From JAYVYM01 sp046593925 (lineage in GTDB: Bacteria > Actinomycetota > Actinomycetes > Mycobacteriales > SCTD01), in NCBI GenBank assembly GCA_046593925.1, contig JBKJQN010000061.1, positions 1 to 64,000 on the forward strand: DNA of 64,000 nucleotides, given 5' to 3'. The translations under genes and the position numbers were made by a program. A model generated the notes under the pieces. It ran no database searches and was not told where the DNA came from. It was given only the letters and a program-made list of their open reading frames with translations. Shown one piece after another: positions 51,732 to 59,532 of the stretch (position 1 is its first letter; each line of letters opens with the position of its first letter).

Positions 51732-51959
51732 GTGGGGGTGGAAGCGGAAGGCTGGCTCGTGGCCAGCGGACAGCAGACGTCGGGGCGCCCGAGATGGCGA
51801 GTCCTCAGTCAGCACGAGGTGCGCAGGATCGTGCTGTGGTGCGGTGGCTGCGACGCCGAGCTGCCCCTGCCGACGGAGGACCCGGCCTTCGAGCATCGGC
51901 TGGCAGGGTTCTTCGAGGATCACGCGACGTGCCGGACGACGCTGACCATGCCGGCGTGA
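51732..51959 (+). CDS. Small protein with possible zinc site
   Basis: A frame of 75 codons from GTG 51732 (GTG 51738 is equally possible) encodes EVRRIVLWCGGCDAELPLPTEDPAFEHRLAGFFEDHATCRTTLTMPA. The C-x2-C, then H and H-x2-C pattern would bind one zinc ion. Codon third positions are GC-rich across the second half, which favours coding. No family is recognised and no ribosome site is clear. It precedes the second propeller gene by 77 bp and may be unrelated to it. Confidence 0.5.
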   Translation: MGVEAEGWLVASGQQTSGRPRWRVLSQHEVRRIVLWCGGCDAELPLPTEDPAFEHRLAGFFEDHATCRTTLTMPA

Positions 51960-52036
51960 GGGCCGGCCACCCGCCGTGGAGGTTAACCTTGCCCGGACGA
52001 ACACGGGTGTCGGCCCGGTCGGATCGAGGAGGATCA

Positions 52037-54019
52037 GTGCGGCTGCGCCGGCAGCAGGGTGTCCGGCCCGTGGCGCTGCTCGCCGCGCCCGTCCTGGTGG
52101 CTGCGGTCGGCCTCGTCGTGGGGCTCGGGCCGTCGCCCACACCGGCGGCGGCGGGGGTCGTGCAGAGCACCCTGGTCTCGGACAAGCCGGCCGGCCTGAC
52201 CCCGCAGGTGCTGGACGGCTCCGTGAATGCCATCGTGCAGGTCGGCAACCGGATCATGCTCGGCGGCACGTTCACCCAGGTGCAGGACAACGCCGCCGGG
52301 TCGCCCGTGCTCACCCGCCAGGGCCTGCTGGCTTTCGATGCCACCACCGGAGTCGTCGACCGGAACTTCGATCCGGCGCTCCCAGCCACCGCCATCACGT
52401 CGCTGGAGACCGACGCGGGCCAGACGGCGCTGTGGGTCGGCGGACAGTTCAGCAGCGCGCCCCTGTCGCGGCTGCTGAAGCTGTCGCCAGCGACGGGAGC
52501 CCCCGTCGCGGGGTTCGACGCGCCGGTCGACCTGCTGGTGACCGACCTGGTGGTGCGCGGCCAGCGGCTGTACGTCGGTGGTCAGTTCACCAGCATCTCC
52601 GGGGCGAGCCGTGGCGGCCTGGCCGCTGTCGACAAGGACAGCGGGGCTGTCTCGGCCGACCTCGACCTGCCGATCAGCGGACGCAACCACGGCGGCCCGA
52701 CCGGGATCATCAAGTTCGACGTCACACCCGATGGGCGCACCCTCGTCGCCGTCGGCAACTTCACTGCCGTGGCCGGCCGCACCCGCGGGCAGATGGTCAT
52801 GGTCGACCTGCCGGTCGCCGGCCCAGCTCGGGTAACGCCCTGGGCGACGCTCCGCCTCGGCGACGTGTGCAACGCCGAGTTCCCGACCTACCTGCGCAAC
52901 CTCGACATCGCCCCCGACGGCTCATACGTGGTCGTGTCGACCACCGGCGGAGCGCACCCGGGCACCCTGTGCGATAGCACCTCGCGTTGGGAGATCGGTC
53001 CGGCCAACCCGGACGCGGAGCCCAGCTGGGTCGACTCGACGGGTGGGGACACCACGTATGGGGTATCGGTGACCGGCGCCGCGGTCTACCTCGGGGGCCA
53101 TTTCCGGTGGGAGAACAACCCGGGTGGTGCCGACTTCCCGGGCCCCGGTGCGGTCGCCCGCGAAGCCATCGCGGCCCTTGACCCGGCGAACGGCCTGCCG
53201 CTCTCCTGGAACCCCTCACGCGACCAGCGAGGCGTCGGCGCGCAGGCGATGTATGCCACAAGTACGGGGCTATGGGTGGGCAGCGACACCGAGCTGATTG
53301 GGCAACCGCCGGAGCGGCACGCTCGGATCGCCTTCTTCCCTCTTGCGGGCGGTGAGGTGCTGCCGGACGTGCGGCCCGCGAGCTGGCCCGGCAACGCCTT
53401 CCAGTTCAGCCAGGGCACGTTGACCACGCGCCCGGTCGGCGCGTCAGGTGTCGCGACGGGGCCGGCAACGACCGTGCCGCAGTCGCCGGCTGTCGACTGG
53501 TCTGCCGACGGTGGGCCGTTCGTCGTCACCAGGGGTGCCGGCAGCACGCTCTACTACGGGGGGGCTGACGGTGGCCTGTACGCCCGCACGTACGACCCCA
53601 CCTCCGCCGCCGTAGGCCCCGAGCGGGCCGTCAACCCCTACGACCCCGCGGCTCGGCTGCTGCCCTTCGCCGCCGCCTCCCCATCCTCAGCCTCCCAGCT
53701 CGTCGGTGCCTTCTACGACCCGGCGGGCCATCGGCTGTACTACCTGCTGGTAGGCGATCCGGCGCTGCACTACCGATACTTCTCGCCCGAGAGCGAGGTC
53801 GTCAGCGCCCAGCAGATGACGGCCCCGAGCCCCGGCGTCGACTTGCGCGGCGCGACCGGGCTCGCCCTGGTCGGCAGCCGGGTGTACGTCACCGGCGCCG
53901 ACGGCGCGCTCCGCTCGGTGCTGTTCGCACGCGGCGCCATCGCTGGCAGCGCGGTCGTCGTCGAACCGCCCGGCGCCTGGACCGGCCGCGGCCTGTTCGC
54001 CGCGCCGGCGCCGTCGTGA
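52037..54019 (+). CDS. Secreted beta-propeller-like repeat protein (paralogue 2)
   Basis: Exported protein of 660 residues with a signal peptide (VALLAAPVLVAAVGLVVGLG, cleavage near PAAAG). Blade units carry IMLGGTFTQV, LWVGGQFSSA, LYVGGQFTSISG, LVAVGNFTAVAG and VYLGGHFRWEN. CNAEFPTYLRNLDIAPDGSYVVVSTTGGAHPGTLC matches the cysteine pair of the protein at 12757-14802, and SLSWNPSRD/IAFFPLAGGEVLP also align with it. No catalytic motif. GTG 52037 follows GGAGGA at 52028-52033. The stop overlaps the start of the DUF4214 protein, so the two are made together. Confidence 0.82.
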   Translation: MRLRRQQGVRPVALLAAPVLVAAVGLVVGLGPSPTPAAAGVVQSTLVSDKPAGLTPQVLDGSVNAIVQVGNRIMLGGTFTQVQDNAAGSPVLTRQGLLAFDATTGVVDRNFDPALPATAITSLETDAGQTALWVGGQFSSAPLSRLLKLSPATGAPVAGFDAPVDLLVTDLVVRGQRLYVGGQFTSISGASRGGLAAVDKDSGAVSADLDLPISGRNHGGPTGIIKFDVTPDGRTLVAVGNFTAVAGRTRGQMVMVDLPVAGPARVTPWATLRLGDVCNAEFPTYLRNLDIAPDGSYVVVSTTGGAHPGTLCDSTSRWEIGPANPDAEPSWVDSTGGDTTYGVSVTGAAVYLGGHFRWENNPGGADFPGPGAVAREAIAALDPANGLPLSWNPSRDQRGVGAQAMYATSTGLWVGSDTELIGQPPERHARIAFFPLAGGEVLPDVRPASWPGNAFQFSQGTLTTRPVGASGVATGPATTVPQSPAVDWSADGGPFVVTRGAGSTLYYGGADGGLYARTYDPTSAAVGPERAVNPYDPAARLLPFAAASPSSASQLVGAFYDPAGHRLYYLLVGDPALHYRYFSPESEVVSAQQMTAPSPGVDLRGATGLALVGSRVYVTGADGALRSVLFARGAIAGSAVVVEPPGAWTGRGLFAAPAPS

Positions 54020-55563
54020 AGCTCCTGCGCCGGTTTGCCGCCGGCCTGGCGCTGGCCGTGCTCGCGACCACGGTGCTCGGACCGTCGGCGCCGGCCAAGG
54101 CCGCCACGCCGGTCTGGACAGTGACCTATCAGGGCACGCCGCCGGCCGCCGCCCAAGCCGCCGTGCAGCGGGCGGTTGACGCCTGGGCCGCGGTTTTCCC
54201 GTCGACCCGGCCGGTCAGCGTCCAGGTCACCTGGGGGGCGCTGCCGGTCGGCACGCTGGCGGTCGGCGCCCCCGCGGACGTCGTGGTGCACCGGCCCGAT
54301 ACGGGGGTGCTCTACCCCATCGCACTGGAGGAGGCCACTGCCGGCACCGACCTGAACGCCGGTGCCCCCGACGTCACCATCGCCCTCCAGGGTGACGACG
54401 CACTCTGGTCCTACACCACAACCCCCGACCCGACGCGCTACGACCTCGCGACGCTGACGATGCGAGCGCTGGGTACCGGGCTGGGGATCGGCAGCGGCAC
54501 GGCAGTGCGGTCGGGCCTGGGCAGCTATGGCGCCGACGACAACGGCGACGGTGCGGGTGACGGCGGCTACCCACCGGTGTACGACGCCCTCGTCGCGGGC
54601 TCCGCTCCCCGACCCGCGGCGCTGCTCGACCAGCCGAACGGCTCGGCGGTGCTGGCGACGGCTCTGACGTCGGGCGCGCTGACCTGGACCGGGGCTCAGG
54701 CGACCGCAGTGACAGGCAGCGCCCCCGTGCTGGCGACCCCGGCGAACTGGACGGCCGGGGTGACCGGGTCTTACCTGGACGAGACGCGCTACCCCCGTGG
54801 GAGCGCCGACGCCCTGATGACCCCCGTCATAGATCGGGGTGAGGTGGTGTCAGCGCCGGGTCCGGTCGCGACGGCGATGCTGCGAGACATGATCAACGAC
54901 CCGGGAGCGGTCGGTGCGCCGGTACGGCACTACGTGAACGAGCTCTACCACTCCTTCCTGTACCGCGACGTCGACCCCACCGGGCTGCCCTACTGGACGG
55001 CGCAGCTCGTGACCGGACAACTGAACCGCCTGCAGGTCGCGGTCGCGCTGAGCCAGAGCCAGGAGTACCTCCAAGCCGTCGTCACCGTCCTGTACAACGA
55101 CGTGCTCGGCCGCGCCCCCGACGCCGCCGGCCTGCAGGGCTGGGTCTCCCTCATCCAGGGCGGGCTGCCCATTGCGACGGTGGGAGCGAGCTTCTACGCG
55201 TCCGATGAGAATTATGCGCGCACAGGAGGCACGGCGGGAGCACCCGGGCCCTGGGTCGAGGGGCTCTACCGCGCCCTGCTCGGCCGGGCGTCGGACCCGG
55301 CCGGCAAGGCGTACTGGTCGGGGCAGGCCAAGACGCAGGGCCGGCTGTTCGTCACGACCCAGTTCTACGCCAGCAACGAGACGCTGGCCCGGCGCGTCAG
55401 CATGCTGTACCTGGCGCTGCTCGACCGCGACGTCGACCCGGTCGGGCTGGCGTACTGGCCCGCTGTCGTACGCGACCAGGGGGACCTCGCGCTGGCGGCG
55501 GTGCTCGCTACCTCCGACGAGTATTACCAGCGTGCGCTGAGCTATCCGCTGCCCTCCCCCTGA
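54016..55563 (+). CDS. Secreted pseudo-metalloprotease with DUF4214 repeats
   Basis: Exported protein of 515 residues; signal peptide 1-30 (LALAVLATTVLGPSAPAKA). Residues 35-300 follow the course of a family of secreted zinc peptidases: YDLATLTMRALGTGLGI, YPPVYDALV, NGSAVLATALTSGALTWTGAQA, YAP-like LATPANWTAGVTGSYLDETRYP, ALMTP, GPVATAMLRDM. In the peptidase family the first of these reads HEIGHGLG; here it is RALGTGLG (150-157), so both zinc histidines and the catalytic Glu are replaced. Residues about 304-512 contain four DUF4214 units with the pattern L-Y-x-x-x-L-x-R-x-x-D-x-x-G-x-x-Y-W. Likely a binding or scaffold protein. GTGA overlap with the propeller gene. Confidence 0.8.
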   Translation: MKLLRRFAAGLALAVLATTVLGPSAPAKAATPVWTVTYQGTPPAAAQAAVQRAVDAWAAVFPSTRPVSVQVTWGALPVGTLAVGAPADVVVHRPDTGVLYPIALEEATAGTDLNAGAPDVTIALQGDDALWSYTTTPDPTRYDLATLTMRALGTGLGIGSGTAVRSGLGSYGADDNGDGAGDGGYPPVYDALVAGSAPRPAALLDQPNGSAVLATALTSGALTWTGAQATAVTGSAPVLATPANWTAGVTGSYLDETRYPRGSADALMTPVIDRGEVVSAPGPVATAMLRDMINDPGAVGAPVRHYVNELYHSFLYRDVDPTGLPYWTAQLVTGQLNRLQVAVALSQSQEYLQAVVTVLYNDVLGRAPDAAGLQGWVSLIQGGLPIATVGASFYASDENYARTGGTAGAPGPWVEGLYRALLGRASDPAGKAYWSGQAKTQGRLFVTTQFYASNETLARRVSMLYLALLDRDVDPVGLAYWPAVVRDQGDLALAAVLATSDEYYQRALSYPLPSP

Positions 55564-55576
55564 CCAGGAGCCATTG

Positions 55577-56338
55577 ATGAGCGTGCTGGACCGGTTCTCG
55601 CTGGAGGGCAAAGTCGCGGTGGTGACGGGGGCGTCCTCCGGGCTCGGCGTCGCGTTCGCCCAGGCGCTGGCGGAGGCCGGTGCCGACCTCGCGCTCGGCG
55701 CGCGCCGCGCCGAACGGCTTGCTGACACCGCCGGCCTGGTACGCGCCGCCGGCCGGCGCAGCATCGAGGTCGCCACGGACGTGTCCAGCCAGCCTGACTG
55801 CCAGGCGCTCGTGGACGAGGCGATGGCGGCGTACGGCAAGGTCGATGTGCTGGTCAACAACGCCGGGATCGGCACTGCCGTACCCGCGACCCGGGAGACC
55901 GTCGAGCAGTTCGAGCAGGTCATCGACGTCAACCTGAACGGCTGCTACTGGATGGCGCAGGCCTGTGGCCGCGTGATGCAGCCGGGCAGCAGCATCATCA
56001 ACATCAGCAGCGTCCTGGGCATCACCACGGCCGGGCTACCGCAGGCCGCGTACGCCGCGAGCAAGGCCGGCCTGATCGGGCTGACCCGCGACCTGGCCCA
56101 GCAGTGGGGTGCGCGCAAGGGCATCCGGGTCAATTCGCTGGCGCCGGGCTTCTTCGCCTCCGAGATGAGCGACCAGTACGCCCCCGGGTATCTGGACCAG
56201 ATGATGACCAGGGTGCCGATGGGTCGAAAGGGCGATCCCGAGGAACTCGCTGCGGCGCTGGTTTTCCTGGCCAGTGCCGCCGGCGCGTACGTGACCGGAC
56301 AGACCCTGGCGGTCGACGGCGGCCTGACGATCACCTGA
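55577..56338 (+). CDS. SDR-family oxidoreductase
   Basis: Cytoplasmic dehydrogenase of 253 residues. VAVVTGASSGLGVAFAQAL is the cofactor motif, and the second strand LALGARRAERL with basic residues suggests NADP(H). VLVNNAGIGTAVP, Ser of IINISSVLG, and Tyr-x-x-x-Lys in QAAYAASKAGLIGL form the active site; GAYVTGQTLAVDGGLTI is the classic C-terminal motif. ATG 55577 follows AGGAG by six bases. It begins 13 bp after the DUF4214 gene but its function fits better with the catabolic operon on the other strand, with which it converges. Confidence 0.92.
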   Translation: MSVLDRFSLEGKVAVVTGASSGLGVAFAQALAEAGADLALGARRAERLADTAGLVRAAGRRSIEVATDVSSQPDCQALVDEAMAAYGKVDVLVNNAGIGTAVPATRETVEQFEQVIDVNLNGCYWMAQACGRVMQPGSSIINISSVLGITTAGLPQAAYAASKAGLIGLTRDLAQQWGARKGIRVNSLAPGFFASEMSDQYAPGYLDQMMTRVPMGRKGDPEELAAALVFLASAAGAYVTGQTLAVDGGLTIT

Positions 56339-56354
56339 CCGGCGGCTGCGATCG

Positions 56355-57986
56355 TCAGTGCACGAGCTGGTTGGGCCCGGTGCTCACGCCGGCGTCGCCG
56401 GCCTCGGCGGTGTAGTCGTCGGGATGTGTGGCGTCCGCTGGCTCAGCGACCCGGCCGCGCAGCAGCAGGGTCCCGACGAGGCAGACGGCGAGGTTGGCCA
56501 GGACGGCCAGCACCCCGGCGTACAGGGTGGTGGTGGTGTCCAGGCCGAGCTTCGACAGCGGGAACGCGGAGCCGCCGAAGTGCGCCTTGGTGACCGTCAC
56601 GACACCGCCCGCGGCGAACGCCTTCTGCGGCACCTGGTACAGCGACCAGATCCCGACGGCCATGCCGACCGCCCAGCCGGCGATCAGGGCCCTGCTGTGC
56701 AGCCACCGGGTGTAGAGCGCGACCGCCACGGCAGGCAGGGTCTGCAGGATCAGGACGCCGCCGATGAGCTGCAGGTCGATGGAGAACTGCGGGTCCAGGG
56801 TCAGGATCGCGACCAGAGCGCCGACCTTCACGACCAGCGAGGCGAGCTTGCTGCTGCGGGCCTCCTGCTTCGGGGTGGCGTCGCGGTTGAGGTACTCCTT
56901 GTAGATGTTGCGGGTCCACAGGTTCGCGGCAGCGATCGACATGATCGCGGCCGGGACCAGGGCACCGATGCCGATCGCTGCGAACGCGACGCCGGCGAAC
57001 CAGGCGGGGAACTGCTGGTCGAACAGCAGCGGGACGACGGTGTTGCCGTCGGGCTTGCCGTTGCTGCCGACCAGCGGCTTGACGCCCGACGCGATGGCCA
57101 TGTATCCCAGCAGCGCGAGCAGCCCCAGGACGAAGGAGTACGCCGGTAGCGCCGCCATGTTCTTCTTGATCGTGTTCCGGCTCCTGGCGGCGAAGACGCC
57201 GGTGAGGCTGTGCGGGTAGAGGAACAGCGCCAGCGCCGAGCCGAGCGCAAGGGTGGCGTACTGCAGCTGCGCGGGGCCGCCGAGCACGATGCCGTCGCCC
57301 GGGTTGGGGCTGGCGGTGAACTTCTTGTCAGCGGCCGCGAAGATGTCACCGAAGCCGCCGAGCTTGATCGGTATGACGACGATGGCCACCAGGACGACGA
57401 CGTAGATGAGCGCGTCCTTGACGAAGGCGATCAGGGCCGGTGCCCGCAGCCCGGAGTTGTAGGTGTAGGCCGCGAGGATGGTGAAGGCGACGATGATTGG
57501 CAGGTGGCCGGTGACGCCCATCGCCTTGAGCACGGCTTCGATGCCGACCAGCTGCAGCGCGATGTACGGCATCGTCGCGACGATGCCGGTCAGCGCGACC
57601 AGCAGCGCGAGGGTCGGCGAGCCGGAGCGGGCACGGACGAAGTCGGCGGGGGTGACGAAGCCGTGCCGGTGGCTCACCGACCACAGCCGGGCCAGCACGA
57701 CGAACACGATCGGGTAGACCACGATCGTGTACGGGACGGCAAAGAAGCCGACCGCGCCGGCGCCGAACACCAGTGCCGGCACCGCGACGAAGGTGTAGGC
57801 GGTGTAGAGGTCGCCGCCGATCAGGAACCAGGTGATCCAGCCCCCGAAGCTGCGGCCGCCGAGCCCCCACTCGTCCAGGCTGTCCAGGTGCTCGCCGCGC
57901 CGCCATCGGCTGGCGAAGAAGCCCAGCGCGCTCACCGCCAGGAAGAGCAGGGTGAAGACCGCCAGCTCAGTGCCCTTGATGGCCAC
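56355..57986 (-). CDS. mctP: Sodium:solute symporter, MctP-like monocarboxylate carrier
   Basis: SSS-family transporter of 543 residues with about 13 helices. SLDEWGLGGRSFGGWITWFLIGGDLYTAYTFVAVP is the first repeat, HGFVTPADFVRARSGSPTLALLVAL the helix 3 region and ALFLYPHSLTGVFAARSRNTIKKNMAALP is characteristic of the MctP/acetate-type group. It should bring a short monocarboxylate into the cell with Na+ or H+. The DUF3311 gene ends one base upstream, the usual arrangement for this carrier in actinobacteria. Last gene of a five-gene operon. Confidence 0.9.
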   Translation of the reverse strand: MAIKGTELAVFTLLFLAVSALGFFASRWRRGEHLDSLDEWGLGGRSFGGWITWFLIGGDLYTAYTFVAVPALVFGAGAVGFFAVPYTIVVYPIVFVVLARLWSVSHRHGFVTPADFVRARSGSPTLALLVALTGIVATMPYIALQLVGIEAVLKAMGVTGHLPIIVAFTILAAYTYNSGLRAPALIAFVKDALIYVVVLVAIVVIPIKLGGFGDIFAAADKKFTASPNPGDGIVLGGPAQLQYATLALGSALALFLYPHSLTGVFAARSRNTIKKNMAALPAYSFVLGLLALLGYMAIASGVKPLVGSNGKPDGNTVVPLLFDQQFPAWFAGVAFAAIGIGALVPAAIMSIAAANLWTRNIYKEYLNRDATPKQEARSSKLASLVVKVGALVAILTLDPQFSIDLQLIGGVLILQTLPAVAVALYTRWLHSRALIAGWAVGMAVGIWSLYQVPQKAFAAGGVVTVTKAHFGGSAFPLSKLGLDTTTTLYAGVLAVLANLAVCLVGTLLLRGRVAEPADATHPDDYTAEAGDAGVSTGPNQLVH

Positions 57987-57987
57987 G

Positions 57988-58224
57988 TCAGCCCCTCGTC
58001 CGGCGGTAGACGACGTACGTGCAGGCGACCCCGATGCTGATCACGGCCAGCTGGTACCAGTAGAAGAACGGGATCCCGGCGAGCTCGGGGGTACGCCGGT
58101 TGTACAGCGGCGGGTAGAGCGTCACCAGCAGCGGGACGAGCAGCACCCAGTTCCAGGGACTGCGGTCGCTGCGCCGGACGCGGTCACGGGCCGGCTGCTC
58201 TCCGGTCGGGGTACGGGAGGACAC
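57988..58224 (-). CDS. DUF3311 small membrane protein
   Basis: Protein of 78 residues with two hydrophobic segments: WNWVLLVPLLVTLYPPLYN and FFYWYQLAVISIGVACTYVVY, ending in basic YRRTRG. The P-P-L-Y-N and F-Y-W-Y-Q pattern is DUF3311. Such proteins are encoded just before SSS-family monocarboxylate carriers and are thought to be accessory subunits. Here the stop is one base before the mctP start. Confidence 0.9.
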   Translation of the reverse strand: MSSRTPTGEQPARDRVRRSDRSPWNWVLLVPLLVTLYPPLYNRRTPELAGIPFFYWYQLAVISIGVACTYVVYRRTRG

Positions 58225-58230
58225 CGGCGG

Positions 58231-59532
58231 TTACCAGAGCTCGATCGAGCCCGTGAAGATCCGGGCGACGTCGTCCTCGGTGACCTCGCGGGGCGCGACG
58301 GCCAGGATGCGCTGCTGCTTCATGGTGCCCTCGACCAGGTCGTCGATGTCCCCCTTGCCGTACCCGATGCCGCCGATGCCGTTGGGGATGCCGATGTCTC
58401 GCATCAGCGCGAGCAGCGCCGAGGGCAGCTGCTCGGCCGGGTCGTCGGTGCGGGGGAGGTCCGGGGCCAGCAGCGACGCCGCGCGCAGGTGCCGTTGCGG
58501 CGACGCCTCGAAGGTGAAGCGGAAGGCCTCCGGCGCAGTGAGCGAGACCGACATCCCGTGCGGGACCATCGGCTCGGCGCCGGGGTAGCCGGCCGGGTGG
58601 TAGTCCTTGACGCGGCCGGCGATCGGGTAGGCGTTGGCGTGCGGGATGTGTACGCCGGCGTTGCCGAAGCCCATCCCGGCAAAGGTTGCCGCCATGGCCA
58701 TGTCCATCCGGGCGGCCTCGTCGTCGCCGTCACGCACGCTGTTGCGGAAGGAGGCGGCGAGCAGGGTCAGTGCCTTCTCTGACCACATGTCGGCGACCGG
58801 GTTGGAGCCGCAGTACGGGACCCGCTGCTCGGCGGTCTTCCTCGGAAACGCGGTGTACGGCTTGGCGGTGTAGCTCTCCAGCGCGTGGCACAGGATGTCC
58901 ATGCCGGAGGCGGCGGTCACCATGGCCGGCTGGGTGCGGGTCAGCCGGGGGTCGACGACGGCCAGCGTCGGCCGCAGCCGGGCGTGGCTGATCCCGGTCT
59001 TGACCTTCAGCGCCAGCACGTCCATAACGCAGATGGTCGTGCTCTCCGAGCCGGTGCCGGTGGTGGTGGGTACCGCGACCAACGGCTTGAGCGGCAGGCT
59101 TGGCGCCCGACCACCGCCTACCGGCTTGTTGATGTAGTCCATCAGCTCACCGGGGTTGGTGGTGAGCAGGTTGATGGCCTTGGCGGTGTCGATACAAGAC
59201 CCGCCGCCGACCGCCACGTAGGCGTCCCAGGGTCCGCTGGCCTTCGCGGCGTCGATGGCCTGCTGCAGGCTGACGTCGGTGGGCTCGACGTGGACGCCGT
59301 CCCAGACCTGCGCTTCGACGCCGTACGCCCGCATCGCGTCGGCGACCCGCTGCGGGGAGCCGGTCGCCGAGACACCCGCGTCGGTGACCACCAGCACCCG
59401 CTTGGCGCCCAGCGACGCGAGGTCGAAGCCGATCTCCTCGCTGGCGCCCGGCCCGAACTTCAGACTCGGTGAGCCGTAGGTGAAGACGGCATCGTGGGTG
59501 TAGTCGGCATCGTGGATGAAGCCGGCGGTCAT
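58231..59532 (-). CDS. Iron-containing alcohol dehydrogenase, hydroxyacid-oxoacid transhydrogenase type
   Basis: Enzyme of 433 residues in the Fe-ADH superfamily. VAVGGGSCIDTAKAINLL and VPTTTGTGSESTTICVMDV are the cofactor and substrate regions; metal ligands are in GMDILCHALESYTAKPYTAFPRK and NAGVHIPHANAYPIAGRVKDYHP, MVPHGMSVSL. The last two segments and the length match ADHFE1-type transhydrogenases, which oxidise 4-hydroxybutyrate while reducing 2-oxoglutarate with tightly bound cofactor. The assignment is by pattern; ordinary alcohol dehydrogenase activity is possible. The ATG overlaps the acyl-CoA synthetase stop (ATGA). Confidence 0.87.
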   Translation of the reverse strand: MTAGFIHDADYTHDAVFTYGSPSLKFGPGASEEIGFDLASLGAKRVLVVTDAGVSATGSPQRVADAMRAYGVEAQVWDGVHVEPTDVSLQQAIDAAKASGPWDAYVAVGGGSCIDTAKAINLLTTNPGELMDYINKPVGGGRAPSLPLKPLVAVPTTTGTGSESTTICVMDVLALKVKTGISHARLRPTLAVVDPRLTRTQPAMVTAASGMDILCHALESYTAKPYTAFPRKTAEQRVPYCGSNPVADMWSEKALTLLAASFRNSVRDGDDEAARMDMAMAATFAGMGFGNAGVHIPHANAYPIAGRVKDYHPAGYPGAEPMVPHGMSVSLTAPEAFRFTFEASPQRHLRAASLLAPDLPRTDDPAEQLPSALLALMRDIGIPNGIGGIGYGKGDIDDLVEGTMKQQRILAVAPREVTEDDVARIFTGSIELW

